A stretch of DNA of 64,000 nucleotides from Anaerofustis stercorihominis (GCF_024623185.1 NZ_JANJZK010000001.1:62001-126000); one strand, 5' to 3'; counted from the stretch's first letter, positions 18,118-27,473 are shown. A program made the numbers and translations. Notes: a model not told the origin generated them from the letters alone.

Positions 18118-18570
18118 TTATTCAACTTCTGTTATCCACTTTTTATAAAATAAATTTTTAACTTCATTCAAATTAAGCTTCTTTGCTTTTTCAAGAAATG
18201 TTTTATCCTGAACGATATTTATGACAGCTCTTAATAAAGTTAATTGGTCTTCGTTTCTTTTTAGTGCCATGTTAAAAATAAACTGCGCATCTACTTTTTT
18301 CGTTGCATCTTCGATACTGTAAAACGATACCGGTTCTTTGAGCCTGAGAACACAAATCGCTTGCTTGTTTACATGGATTGCATCTGTATGAGGGATTGCA
18401 ACCGGTATATGGCTATTAAGCCCTGTGGGGAATTTTATTTCCCTTTCTATACAAGCTTCATAAAAAGATGGTTTTACATAACCTTTTTTATATAATTCAT
18501 TAAAGGTTAAATTTATTGCATCTTTCCAATTTTTTGCTTCTCCATCTATTACTATTACGTCATTAAGCAT
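18118..18570 (-). CDS. PTS EIIA component, galactitol type
   Basis: 150 residues, one EIIA type-2 domain with the active His61 in VAIPHTD, preceded by the FPTGLN element. I take ATG 18570 because AAGGTGG is five bases upstream; a GTG nine bases earlier overlaps that site. It shares its operon with EIIB (20638) and EIIC (19270), together a complete three-part galactitol-family PTS transporter. It is a clear relative of the EIIA at 15770 but only moderately alike, so the two likely serve different transporters. Confidence 0.88.
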   Translation of the reverse strand: MLNDVIVIDGEAKNWKDAINLTFNELYKKGYVKPSFYEACIEREIKFPTGLNSHIPVAIPHTDAIHVNKQAICVLRLKEPVSFYSIEDATKKVDAQFIFNMALKRNEDQLTLLRAVINIVQDKTFLEKAKKLNLNEVKNLFYKKWITEVE

Positions 18571-18599
18571 AATAACCACCTTTCCTTTAAAGTAATATG

Positions 18600-19235
18600 C
18601 TATAGATTATGAATCGCTTTTTCTTTTTGTTCTATCAGTTCATCCCAAATAGGGATATCCACTACTTTTCCGTTTCCGATTTGCATAGCAAGTACCCAAG
18701 CTCTTAGAGTATTATCCACTGCTTCGAGTACTTTAAATGCTTTTTCCAAATCGGAACCGACACAAAGAGCGCCGTGATTACCAAGTAAAACTATATCGTG
18801 GTATTTTATTTGTTCTTCCAAACCTTTATAAATATCGGACGTTCCGCCTTTTCCCCAAGGAAGACAAGGTATACCTCTTGTCAAAAGGAACTCTTCATGA
18901 CATTTTGGATCGACTGTTTCTCCAAGCATGGAAAATGCTGTCAAATATACACTGTGGCAGTGAATAACCGCGGTGCAGTCAGGACGATAGTTCAGTGCTG
19001 CCAAATGCATTTTATACTCTGAAGATTTTTTAACACTGCCTTCAAGTTGTTTCCCGTCCATATCTAAAACCGCAACTTCTTCTTCCGTAAGAGTCAGTTT
19101 TCTTGTTCCTGAAGGGGTGATAAATAGTTTCCCTAAATTTCTGTCAATAATTGAAATATTTCCCTGAAATGCGTTTGTAAAGCCCTTTTCTTCCAATAAT
19201 TTTGATATTCTTATTAATTCTTGTTTTGTGTTCAT
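18600..19235 (-). CDS. Class II aldolase, L-fuculose-phosphate-aldolase-like
   Basis: 211 residues, about the length of FucA. VIHCHSVYLTAFS carries the HxH zinc ligands, NHGALCVG a further His, and GNISIIDRNLGKLFITPSGT the phosphate loop. It should cleave a ketose-1-phosphate or related sugar phosphate into dihydroxyacetone phosphate and an aldehyde; an epimerase role cannot be excluded. It sits between EIIC and EIIA in the long operon, so its substrate is presumably the ketose phosphate made by the dehydrogenases upstream. AGAGG lies eight bases before the ATG. Confidence 0.85.
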   Translation of the reverse strand: MNTKQELIRISKLLEEKGFTNAFQGNISIIDRNLGKLFITPSGTRKLTLTEEEVAVLDMDGKQLEGSVKKSSEYKMHLAALNYRPDCTAVIHCHSVYLTAFSMLGETVDPKCHEEFLLTRGIPCLPWGKGGTSDIYKGLEEQIKYHDIVLLGNHGALCVGSDLEKAFKVLEAVDNTLRAWVLAMQIGNGKVVDIPIWDELIEQKEKAIHNL

Positions 19236-19269
19236 TTTTATACCTCTTTATTTAATATTTAAATTCAAA

Positions 19270-20562
19270 TTAAAATCCGCCGAAAAGTTTTCCTATAAGT
19301 CCGATTAGAACTATTTGTGTTTGCTGATAGCCTCCGCCTGTAACGAGAGGAGTCATTTTGTCTATTACTCCTACATCATATGCGAGCTGTGTTGCTATAG
19401 GAGCCATGAAATTCAATGTAATGACTGTCCATGCCATAAGGAACGTACCTGCAAATATTGCTTTAGGCAGATTTCCTTTTGCCACGAATGCCGCAGCATG
19501 TCCCGACCATATTATTCCACCGAATAATCCTATAGGAAAGAAAGTTATGTTAGGGAGTACGAATGCGAGAAGTATAGTTATAGGCATTAAAAACATCGTG
19601 ACTATCATTCCGCATTTATCACCGAGACCTATCGATACATCCATACCGATTAAAATATCCGCATCTTCTCCGAGTTTTCGTTTCATGAAGGTTCTTGCAG
19701 CGTTTGAAAGTGGTACAAGTCCGTCCATCAATAGAGAAACCATTTTAGGCATTAATACGATAACGCTTGCTACACCAATAGCCATTGTAAGTATTGTAGA
19801 AAAGTTTTGTTTCGTAATGAGACCCAAAAGTCCACCTACTAAAAATCCTACGATTGAAGGTGCTGTCCAAGCGGTATATTTTTCGTTTACGTTGTTTATA
19901 TCAAAATATAGTTTGTTTAATCCCGGTATAAGGTCGTATAATTTTGCACCAAGCCATGATACAGGGTAGTGCGTTAACTGTGTGTCAAGTGTGGAACAAG
20001 TAACACCTTTCGGCATATTGAAATATCCCTGCCATGATTTTGCCAATATATCTCCGATTTTACAAGCAACTACGGTCAAGGATAAACCAACTATCAGACC
20101 TATGATGTTTGCAGCTAATGTAGATGCTCCGAGCGATAATGCTATATAATATGTAACTGCTGCCGTAAGTACGGCACTGTAAAAGTTCCATATATCCACA
20201 TTCAATGTTTTAAGTACTTTTAATCGAACCAATATAAAGTTCAATAAAAATCCCAGAGGGATAAGCCATAAAGCAAAACTTGTGGACCAAGCCATTGCGG
20301 CTATACTGTCCCATCCCAAGTTGACGGTTGTAAATCCCGTTCCAAGTTTGGTGTAATATTCCGTTGCGGGAGAAACCGTTGTAACAAGTAAATCAACCAT
20401 TAACATGATACCAGAAAACCCGACACCTATCATAAGACCGTTTTTAAACGAGTCTATGAATTTTAGACCGAAAATGATACCTAAAATCGTTACAAAGAAT
20501 GGTAGAATGATAGTTCCGCCCATATCCAGTAAAAATTGTACCGCTTTTAAAATAATATCCAT
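19270..20562 (-). CDS. PTS EIIC permease, galactitol family
   Basis: 430 residues with about ten to twelve membrane segments; the N-terminus FLLDMGGTIILPFFVTILG and the later VSIGLGDKCGMI segment are typical of the galactitol (GatC, TC 4.A.5) EIIC family. It moves an alditol-type substrate across the membrane while EIIB phosphorylates it. Its EIIB (20638) and EIIA (18118) are in the same operon. It is clearly different from the pair of EIICs at 34457 and 36096, which suggests a different substrate. Confidence 0.88.
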   Translation of the reverse strand: MDIILKAVQFLLDMGGTIILPFFVTILGIIFGLKFIDSFKNGLMIGVGFSGIMLMVDLLVTTVSPATEYYTKLGTGFTTVNLGWDSIAAMAWSTSFALWLIPLGFLLNFILVRLKVLKTLNVDIWNFYSAVLTAAVTYYIALSLGASTLAANIIGLIVGLSLTVVACKIGDILAKSWQGYFNMPKGVTCSTLDTQLTHYPVSWLGAKLYDLIPGLNKLYFDINNVNEKYTAWTAPSIVGFLVGGLLGLITKQNFSTILTMAIGVASVIVLMPKMVSLLMDGLVPLSNAARTFMKRKLGEDADILIGMDVSIGLGDKCGMIVTMFLMPITILLAFVLPNITFFPIGLFGGIIWSGHAAAFVAKGNLPKAIFAGTFLMAWTVITLNFMAPIATQLAYDVGVIDKMTPLVTGGGYQQTQIVLIGLIGKLFGGF

Positions 20563-20637
20563 TGTTTTCCTCCTATTTTAATTTTTATCTATACAAATAT
20601 AAATTTATCTTATTCGTATTTCGTTATTATATTGTTT

Positions 20638-20955
20638 CTAATCTTCACTGCTTAATTGTTTTAATAGCGTTGTTAATTGTTCTTTCGTTTCATCTTCTTC
20701 AAATCCCGTGATCAATGATGCTACCGATAAAGCGGGGCATTTTATATTCTCTTCGTGAATAAAATTGTTCCAGTTACTTGAGGTAAATAATATTACGTCA
20801 AATGCATTAGATTTTGCTTCTGATTCCTGTATCGTACTTTTTGATATATCTATCGGTACTCCGGCATTCTTTGCAATATCTTTAACCGCCGCTTCCGCAT
20901 AAGATGATGTAGCTATTCCGCTTCCGCAGGCTACCAGTACTTTAACTTTTTTCAT
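20638..20955 (-). CDS. PTS EIIB component, galactitol type
   Basis: 105 residues. The phosphocysteine loop is VLVACGSGIATSS with Cys10. The protein accepts phosphate from the EIIA histidine and transfers it to the incoming alditol bound by EIIC. It lies directly between EIIC and the first zinc dehydrogenase of the operon (19-base gap), with an AGGAGG ribosome site. Length and motif are normal for the GatB family. Confidence 0.88.
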   Translation of the reverse strand: MKKVKVLVACGSGIATSSYAEAAVKDIAKNAGVPIDISKSTIQESEAKSNAFDVILFTSSNWNNFIHEENIKCPALSVASLITGFEEDETKEQLTTLLKQLSSED

Positions 20956-20974
20956 TTTATATTCCTCCTTTCTT

Positions 20975-22027
20975 TTATAATTTTTCGTCTGCTATCTTAA
21001 TTAAATTTTTGATACCTATTTGATTTGAATGGTCTTCCAGTGCCTGCACACAGTTTTCTAAGGTGTAGTTCCCCGTTATCATTACGTCTCTAGGAATCAG
21101 TCCGTTTACAATAGAGTCAAAAGCCATTTGGATTTGCTGAGGCGTTGCATGATATAAGCCCTTAATGTTAAGCTCGGAATAATGAAGAAGAGCGGTGTCT
21201 ACTGTTATCGTTGTTCCCGGAGCACATCCCGCAAATTCAAGAACAAGACCGCCTTTTCTTGCCATAGGTATAGTTAGCTCCCAAGTCTTTGGAAGTCCTA
21301 CCGCTTCAATCGCTACATCACAGCCTCTGCCGTTAGGTGTCAAATCCCTTACCGCTTTAATCTGGTCTAATCCCTCGATGACGTGAACTGTCCAATTTGC
21401 GCCCATTTTCTTAGCCATTTCCAGTCTGTATTCGCTCATGTCGCAGGCTATTACCTGAGCGCCCATTGCGGATACATATCTAATTATTCCAAGTCCCAAC
21501 GGACCTGCACCGTTTACGACTACATAGTCTCCAAGTCTTACATTTGCCGCCTCTGCACAGTGCATTGCACTTGCCATAGGTTCTACTGCCGGAGCAAGTT
21601 CCAAAGGAACGTCAGCCGGTACTTTGAATACACATTTATTTACCGTTTCAGGTGACAATGCTATGTATTCTGTCCAAGTGCCACCGGTAGGTTTTAGGTT
21701 TTCACATATATTGCCTTGCCCTTTTTTACACCAGTAGCAAGTCCCGCATGCCGCAGAGTCATGTGTTGCTATTCTGTCTCCCACTTTTAAATCAACTCTT
21801 TCGCATTCATCGTCTATTTGATATACAAGTCCGCTGGCTTCGTGTCCGAATATAGGGTTTTGTCCTTGTCCTCTGTCGATAGCATAAGGTCTTTTGAATT
21901 TTTTTACGTCCGTACCGCATGTGGTTACGTAGCAGACTTTCATTATAAGTCCGCCCTTCGGGCACTTCGGCATTTCCCTTTCCTCTATCCTGATGTCGTT
22001 TAATCCATAAAATATCGCAGCTTTCAT
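20975..22027 (-). CDS. Zinc-dependent alditol-phosphate dehydrogenase, copy B
   Basis: 350 residues, medium-chain dehydrogenase/reductase. Catalytic zinc ligands are in TTCGTDV and FGHEASG, the structural zinc site is CGTCYWCKKGQGNIC, and the NAD-binding glycine motif is NGAGPLGLG with an Asp in ACDMSEYR that prefers NAD over NADP. It probably oxidises the alditol phosphate made by the PTS to a ketose phosphate. The next gene upstream (22051) is a tandem paralogue nearly identical over its whole length, with differences clustered near residues 75-125. Only 23 bases separate the two. Confidence 0.85.
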   Translation of the reverse strand: MKAAIFYGLNDIRIEEREMPKCPKGGLIMKVCYVTTCGTDVKKFKRPYAIDRGQGQNPIFGHEASGLVYQIDDECERVDLKVGDRIATHDSAACGTCYWCKKGQGNICENLKPTGGTWTEYIALSPETVNKCVFKVPADVPLELAPAVEPMASAMHCAEAANVRLGDYVVVNGAGPLGLGIIRYVSAMGAQVIACDMSEYRLEMAKKMGANWTVHVIEGLDQIKAVRDLTPNGRGCDVAIEAVGLPKTWELTIPMARKGGLVLEFAGCAPGTTITVDTALLHYSELNIKGLYHATPQQIQMAFDSIVNGLIPRDVMITGNYTLENCVQALEDHSNQIGIKNLIKIADEKL

Positions 22028-22050
22028 TGTTTAAATTTCCTCCTAAGTTT

Positions 22051-23097
22051 CTATAAAGTTTCTTCTGATATTCTAATTAGGTTTTTTATTCCTATCTGAT
22101 TTGAATGATCTTCAAGTGCTTGTACACAGTTTTCTAAGGTGTAATTACCCGTTATCATGATATCCCTTGGGATAAGTCCGTTTACAATTGAATCAAAAGC
22201 CATTTGTATCTGCTGTAGTGTTGTATGAAATAGTCCTTTAATGGTAAGCTCCGAGTAATGAAGTAGAGCGGTGTCTACTGTTATAGTCGTTCCCGGAGCA
22301 CATCCCGCAAATTCAAGAACTAAGCCCCCTTTCCTAGCCATTGGTATAGTAAGTTCCCATGTCTTTGGAAGACCTACCGCTTCTATCGCAACATCACATC
22401 CTCTTTTGTCTGGAGTTAAATCCCTTACAGCTTTGATTTGATCCATACCGTCGGTAACATGAACCGTCCACTTTGCCCCCATTTTTTTTGCCATTTCTAA
22501 TCTGAATTCGCTCATATCGCAGGCTATTACCTGTGCACCCATTGCTGATACATACTTTATTATCCCGAGTCCCAGAGGTCCTGCACCGTTTACCACAACG
22601 TAGTCTCCAAGCCTTATATTTGCCGCTTCCGCACAGTGCATTGCACATGCCATTGGTTCAACTGCGGGAGCCAGTTCCAGCGGAACGTTCTTTGGTACTA
22701 TAAAAGTATTTTTTTCTAATATCTTTTTATCCACTGCTATGTATTCAGTCCATGTACCTCCAAGTCTTGTCATGTTCGGGCATATATTGCTTAATCCTTT
22801 TTTACACCAGTAACAATTCCCGCAGGCAGTCGCGTCGTGAGCTACTATCCTGTCTCCTACTTTAAAATTTTTGCAATCCTTATCTACTTCGTAAACCAGA
22901 CCGCTTGCTTCATGACCGAAAATCGGCTGTTCTCCTTGCCCTCTGTCTATTGCATAAGGTCGCTGGTACCTTTTTACGTCCGTACCGCATGTCGTTACAT
23001 AACAGACTTTCATGATAAGTCCGCCTTTTGGACACTTTGGCATTTTTCTTTCTTCTATCCTGATGTCGTTCAGTCCATAAAATATCGCCGCTTTCAA
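22051..23097 (-). CDS. Zinc-dependent alditol-phosphate dehydrogenase, copy A
   Basis: 348 residues, the tandem partner of the 20975 gene. Zinc ligands lie in TTCGTDV, FGHEASG and CGNCYWCKKGLSNIC; the NAD motif is again NGAGPLGLG. The C-terminal 150 residues are almost the same as in copy B, while the segment just after the structural zinc cysteines differs (LSNICPNMTRLGG against QGNICENLKPTGG), near the substrate pocket. This suggests duplication followed by change in substrate range, or a heteromer. It is the second gene of the operon after the regulator. Confidence 0.85.
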   Translation of the reverse strand: MKAAIFYGLNDIRIEERKMPKCPKGGLIMKVCYVTTCGTDVKRYQRPYAIDRGQGEQPIFGHEASGLVYEVDKDCKNFKVGDRIVAHDATACGNCYWCKKGLSNICPNMTRLGGTWTEYIAVDKKILEKNTFIVPKNVPLELAPAVEPMACAMHCAEAANIRLGDYVVVNGAGPLGLGIIKYVSAMGAQVIACDMSEFRLEMAKKMGAKWTVHVTDGMDQIKAVRDLTPDKRGCDVAIEAVGLPKTWELTIPMARKGGLVLEFAGCAPGTTITVDTALLHYSELTIKGLFHTTLQQIQMAFDSIVNGLIPRDIMITGNYTLENCVQALEDHSNQIGIKNLIRISEETL

Positions 23098-23133
23098 AAT
23101 AATTCCTCCTTTATTTTTTTATATTTTTATCGG

Positions 23134-25284
23134 CTATGATGAATATTGTTTGATTAAGTCCAGTATTTCATTTTTGCTTGATGCATTTATTAGTACATTT
23201 CTTGTGTTTCTGTTTTGCAATATATTGAATAACTGCATTAAAGCCTTTTTATAGATATGTTCGTTCACGAGAGATAAGGTTATCACTACTTTTACAGGGT
23301 CGTGTCTTGGAAAACCGAATATAACGGGTTTCTTTAAAGTTGTAATGGAGAACCCAAGTTTTTTACAAAATTTCCCGGGTGCCAAATGAGCAAGGACTAT
23401 CCCCGGAACTATTACCATTTGGGGTCCCATTTCCTCAATGTTTTTGATGATTGCTACTTTATATGCGTCTGTTATAAAGTTTTTTTCTTCCAGAATTTCA
23501 GTGCCTTTTATTATTGCTTCCTGCCATGTGGTGCAGATTACATTTAGTCTTATGAATGAAGGAGTTATTAAGTCTTTTAGATTTATTTCACTTTCGTTCG
23601 TGTATTCCGGTGTATTGTTTTTATTTTGGTTTATAAGTTCCAGCAGTATTTCATACTGAAGCTGAAGTTTGTTTACTTTTGGATTGTATTTCATGGAGAT
23701 ATTCGCAAGTGTTCCCGCAAGCTCCAGTTGACTGTAGTCTATTTTGCTTTTTATAAACTTTGCCCTTAAATATTTATTTATTTCCAAAAAGTCATTATGG
23801 TTGAACATAGGGCTTATTTTTATGTAGTCATCTTTTTTTAAATTAGCGATGTTTACGGTGCTTATTATGTAGTCAAAGTTTTTACTGCTTTTATCCAAAT
23901 TTATTATTTCTCTTTGTGATACGATTGCTTTTATTTCAACATTGAATAATGAAGAAAGCTGCATTGCCACCACCTGTGCGGTTCCGTATCCGGAGCCGCA
24001 TACTACTATTGCTTTTGGTATATTTGTTTTTTTGTTTAATTTGTTGTGAAGTGCCGCAAGGAAATGCATTGCTATATATGAAACTTCCTGTTCGTTTATT
24101 TCTTCCTTGCAGTATTCACTTAGGTGTCTGCATACGATTTTGGTATTTTCGAGTAAGTCGGAATATTTTTGTTCCATTTCAGGGTAAATTGGATTTGATA
24201 TTCTTTTTTTATATTTAATTCTGTATACTGTAGGGATCAAATGAGTTATAAGTCCGTCAATGACGTCATCTTTCTTTTCGTTAAAATCAACCGCATACAA
24301 TTTGCTTATTTCTTCTACCATTTTTACTGCGATATTTCTTATTTCGATTGTTTCCAATTCATTAAATTTAAATTTTGTCTTTTTCGTTATTACTTTTGCT
24401 CCGAGTAAATGTACTGTAAAGTAATATATTTCTTCGTTTGGAATGGCTATATCAAAATGATTTTTTATATTTTCTGCCATTTGAGATGTAAGTGTATATT
24501 CTATGCTGTTGTTTAAAGTTGTTTCTCCTGTGATTTCTTTCAGCGCTGAATTGTTTTTGACTCTGTAAACTATCATTGCCAGGTGAATGAGAAGTGAAGA
24601 AAATGTTTCATCTGAAAATATTTCTCCAAGTTCTTTTTCGAGATATTGTATTTGCTCGATTAAATATCCGCTGCTTAAATCTTTAAATAAATCATCAAGC
24701 AGTAAAGTGTTTGTTCTTTCATCCAAAGATATATTATTTATGTAATTTATTACGCTTGAAGGCGTTAATATTTCATCCGTAAGTTCTCTGTACAAAGCAC
24801 GTCTTTTTATTTCATCAATTTGGATCGTAATTCCTTTGCCCGCTTTTTTTATTAATAAGGTATTTTTATCTCCCAGCCACTTTTCTACATTTTCCAAATC
24901 TTTTGTTATTGTGCTTACCGAAGCCAAAAGTTCATTCGCAAGCTTTTCAATGGGGGTGTATCCGTTTCTTTTAAGTAAATATCCGATTATGAAGGAACAT
25001 CTTTCTTTAGCGGAATATTTATATTCATATGGAGGTGCTATATTTAAATATTCTCTGTAGAAATTTTCGGACTGCTTATTTTTTATAATAATCAGACCTT
25101 TCTTATAATCTCTGTAAAGAAATGAATATTTTTTATTTCTTAAATATTCTTCTATTTTTTCGACGTTGTATCTGATTATTCTTTCGGAATAGCCAAGTTC
25201 TTTACTTAGGGTTTTTACAGAAACATAATCGTCTTTTTCAAAAAGTGTTCTTAAAATTTTGAAACATCTGTTATTTAGTTCCAT
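23134..25284 (-). CDS. PRD-containing PTS regulator (MtlR/LicR type)
   Basis: 716 residues with the full order of a PTS-controlled activator: N-terminal winged helix (about 5-60, LSKELGYSERIIRYNVEKI), a second HTH (about 100-150), two PRD domains (about 190-400) with conserved histidines, a GatB-like EIIB domain beginning IVVCGSGYGTAQ near residue 425, and a C-terminal EIIA-like domain with GIVLAHLAPGK near 640. Phosphorylation of the PRD, EIIB and EIIA sites by PTS proteins tunes its activity. It is the first gene of the operon it probably controls, and divergent from the SIS gene. The ATG at 25284 has AGAGG eight bases upstream; a GTG nine bases earlier is possible. Confidence 0.88.
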   Translation of the reverse strand: MELNNRCFKILRTLFEKDDYVSVKTLSKELGYSERIIRYNVEKIEEYLRNKKYSFLYRDYKKGLIIIKNKQSENFYREYLNIAPPYEYKYSAKERCSFIIGYLLKRNGYTPIEKLANELLASVSTITKDLENVEKWLGDKNTLLIKKAGKGITIQIDEIKRRALYRELTDEILTPSSVINYINNISLDERTNTLLLDDLFKDLSSGYLIEQIQYLEKELGEIFSDETFSSLLIHLAMIVYRVKNNSALKEITGETTLNNSIEYTLTSQMAENIKNHFDIAIPNEEIYYFTVHLLGAKVITKKTKFKFNELETIEIRNIAVKMVEEISKLYAVDFNEKKDDVIDGLITHLIPTVYRIKYKKRISNPIYPEMEQKYSDLLENTKIVCRHLSEYCKEEINEQEVSYIAMHFLAALHNKLNKKTNIPKAIVVCGSGYGTAQVVAMQLSSLFNVEIKAIVSQREIINLDKSSKNFDYIISTVNIANLKKDDYIKISPMFNHNDFLEINKYLRAKFIKSKIDYSQLELAGTLANISMKYNPKVNKLQLQYEILLELINQNKNNTPEYTNESEINLKDLITPSFIRLNVICTTWQEAIIKGTEILEEKNFITDAYKVAIIKNIEEMGPQMVIVPGIVLAHLAPGKFCKKLGFSITTLKKPVIFGFPRHDPVKVVITLSLVNEHIYKKALMQLFNILQNRNTRNVLINASSKNEILDLIKQYSS

Positions 25285-25304
25285 TGCTCCCACCTCTTAT
25301 CTTT

Positions 25305-25333
25305 AAATTATCAAACATGGGTATCCTGTTCAA
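25305..25333 (-). promoter_or_regulatory. Candidate promoter of the PRD-regulator operon
   Basis: Minus-strand TTGAAC (25328-25333) and TAATTT (25305-25310), spacer 17. The -10 box is weak, as expected for an activated promoter. Picked by eye. Confidence 0.35.
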
Positions 25334-25521
25334 TCAAGTGCTGCATGTATTATTGTCAATTGTGATTTACAAAAATGGAGTTATATCTTTATAGAATGAA
25401 ATATTTATGAAAATTTAGTATGATAGAGTAAGATGTATTTATAATTTAAACGTATTCTAATAAGGATAAATATACAAGTGGTAATTATTTCCAGTTATTT
25501 TTTGTAACGAAACGAAAGTTA

Positions 25522-25550
25522 TTGAAAAAAAGTGTAATCATGAATATAAT
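25522..25550 (+). promoter_or_regulatory. Promoter of the SIS-domain gene
   Basis: TTGAAA (25522-25527) and TATAAT (25545-25550), spacer 17. Directly upstream lies TAACGAAACGAAAGTTA (25505-25521), an imperfect inverted repeat placed where an MtlR-type activator would bind. Confidence 0.6.
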
Positions 25551-25588
25551 ATAAATGTATAAATAAATTAAACAAAGGATATATGATC

Positions 25589-26200
25589 ATGGAAAAAAAC
25601 GAGATTTTACAAAAAGGTAAAAAAGTTATTGAAATGGAAAGATATGAACTTGGAAGACTCATGGATAGTTTAGACGATAATTTCGTTAAAGCTGTGGATA
25701 TGATAACCGAGTGTAGGGGTAAAATAATATTAACGGGAACAGGTAAATCGGGGCTTATTAGCAGAAAGATCGCCGCTACTCTTTGCTGTACGGGAAAGCC
25801 TGCATTTTTCCTAAGTGCATATAACTGTGAAAACGGAGATATCGGTGCTATCCAGCCAAATGATTTGATCATTGCAATATCTAACAGCGGAGAAACTACT
25901 ATTTTAAAAGATTTGGTCATTCCTTCGGCTAAGACCATCGGTGCAAAAGCTATATGTTTAACAGGCAATACGGATTCTACACTTGCCAAACTTTGTGATG
26001 TAGCATTATACATAGGTGTTGAAAAAGAAGCTTGTCCTACAGGGGTAAATGCTACGACTTCAACGACAAATACTTTGGCAATGGGTGATGCTCTTGCTAT
26101 GGTAAGTGAAGAGATAAGAGGTGTTACAAGGGAACAAGTGCTTTTCTATCATCAAGGCGGTGCATGGGGAGAAAAGTTAAAGAACGAATTTGAAAAATAA
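25589..26200 (+). CDS. SIS-domain sugar-phosphate isomerase (KdsD/GutQ-like, no CBS domains)
   Basis: 203 residues. TGTGKSGLISRKIAATL is the SIS phosphate-binding loop, AISNSGETT the second, and EACPTGVNATTSTTNTLAMG the family's typical C-terminal loop of KdsD/GutQ/KpsF arabinose-5-phosphate isomerases. Those enzymes usually have two CBS domains; here the protein ends after the SIS domain. It likely interconverts D-ribulose-5-phosphate and D-arabinose-5-phosphate or a similar pair. Position opposite the PRD regulator suggests induction together with the PTS operon. ATG 25589 is nine bases from AAAGGA; ATG 25583 is too close. Confidence 0.82.
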   Translation: MEKNEILQKGKKVIEMERYELGRLMDSLDDNFVKAVDMITECRGKIILTGTGKSGLISRKIAATLCCTGKPAFFLSAYNCENGDIGAIQPNDLIIAISNSGETTILKDLVIPSAKTIGAKAICLTGNTDSTLAKLCDVALYIGVEKEACPTGVNATTSTTNTLAMGDALAMVSEEIRGVTREQVLFYHQGGAWGEKLKNEFEK

Positions 26201-26212
26201 GTATAATTAACT

Positions 26213-26248
26213 AAAAAAGCTATTCACATTAAAGTGAATAGCTTTTTT
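26213..26248 (+). terminator. Bidirectional terminator
   Basis: AAAAAAGCTATTCAC / GTGAATAGCTTTTTT, perfect 15-base stem with a six-base loop, between the SIS gene and the convergent radical-SAM gene. Just after it, GATTATTAGAA is tandemly repeated (26250-26271). Confidence 0.85.
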
Positions 26249-26274
26249 AAGATTATTAGAAGATTATTAGAAGA

Positions 26275-27204
26275 TTAATTATCTTTGTATTTCTTTCCTT
26301 GATAAGCCTTTCTGACTTTAAATTCATGGTGAAGAGAGTTTAATACTGCTTTTTTGTTCCCGCTCCATAAAGGAGCAATCAAAATCTTTTTTGGACCGTC
26401 TCCGGTAATTCTATGAATTACAATATCGTTTGATAAATGTTCTACGCAGTCGATTACGGTGTCGATATATTCTTCTATGGTATATACTTTAAATTTATTC
26501 ATTTTATAATCTTTCGCCAAATCAGTGCCTTTTAAAACGTGAAGGAGCTGAAGCTTTATTCCTTGTATGTCTTTATTATTTAAATAATCTATAGTCTCAA
26601 GGATATCTCTTCTGGTCTCACCGGGCAGTCCCAGTATAGTATGAACTATTACCTCGATACCGCGTTTTCTTAGCTCTTTTACCGCACTTTCAAAACATAA
26701 AAGCGGATATCCTCTTCTTATATATTTTGCAGTTTTTTCATTTATTGTTTGAAGTCCAAGTTCTATCCAAACGGGCTTCATTTTATTAAGTTCTTCCAAC
26801 AGTTCCAATACGTCTTTATCGAGACAGTCGGGTCTTGTTGCTATGGAAATTGCTACGATATTTGGATTGGAAATTGCCTCAAAATAAATCTTTCTTAAAT
26901 AATCTACGGGGGCATATGTATTAGTGTATGCCTGAAAATATGCAATAAATCCCGAAGCATTGCATTTGTTTTCCAGTATTTTGATTTGATTTTCAATTTG
27001 TGTCGTTATATCGTCTATTTTATTTCCCGCAAAATCTCCTGAGCCTCCGAGGCTGCAAAATATACATCCTCTCGTGTCTATTGTCCCGTCTCTGTTCGGA
27101 CAAGTCATTCCGCCGTTTAAGGCTACTTTATATATTTTTTTGTTAAATCGTTCTTTTAGCATGTAATCCAATGAATAATAAGGTTTGCCGTTCCAATTTT
27201 TCAT
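26275..27204 (-). CDS. TIGR01212-family radical-SAM protein (YhcC/YtqA-like)
   Basis: 309 residues. The cluster motif is the wide one of this family, TCPNRDGTIDTRGCIFC, giving Cys35, Cys47 and Cys50. Further family blocks are PVWIELGLQT, YIRRGYPLLCFESAV and HTILGLPGE. The reaction is not established; the family is linked by similarity to tRNA- or cofactor-modifying enzymes. It looks like a chromosomal core gene lying within the carbohydrate island, with no functional tie to its neighbours. A ribosome site AAGGAGG is seen before the ATG. Confidence 0.85.
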   Translation of the reverse strand: MKNWNGKPYYSLDYMLKERFNKKIYKVALNGGMTCPNRDGTIDTRGCIFCSLGGSGDFAGNKIDDITTQIENQIKILENKCNASGFIAYFQAYTNTYAPVDYLRKIYFEAISNPNIVAISIATRPDCLDKDVLELLEELNKMKPVWIELGLQTINEKTAKYIRRGYPLLCFESAVKELRKRGIEVIVHTILGLPGETRRDILETIDYLNNKDIQGIKLQLLHVLKGTDLAKDYKMNKFKVYTIEEYIDTVIDCVEHLSNDIVIHRITGDGPKKILIAPLWSGNKKAVLNSLHHEFKVRKAYQGKKYKDN

Positions 27205-27473
27205 AATAAAATCCTCCTTGGATTTATCTTGAAATATAATATCATTTCAAATTTTTAATTACAATATTTTAACTAATAAAAATGATAACGGTTTATTATA
27301 AAAAAAATTATAAAATAAAAATAAGTTTTAGTTATATATTATATTTTTTTAATTTTTTTTATAAAAAAATAATGAAAAGAAGCTTAAAATAGTTATGAAA
27401 TATAGGCTTTTTCTTTATAACGAAAGGCTTGTTTTATTTTTTTTAGTTTCTTTTGGAAAATAATGAAAAGTGC

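Noticed and set aside
19358-19969. Plus-strand frame of 203 codons opposite EIIC.
   Set aside because: Antisense shadow; low-complexity Ile/Pro/Ser composition and no ribosome site.
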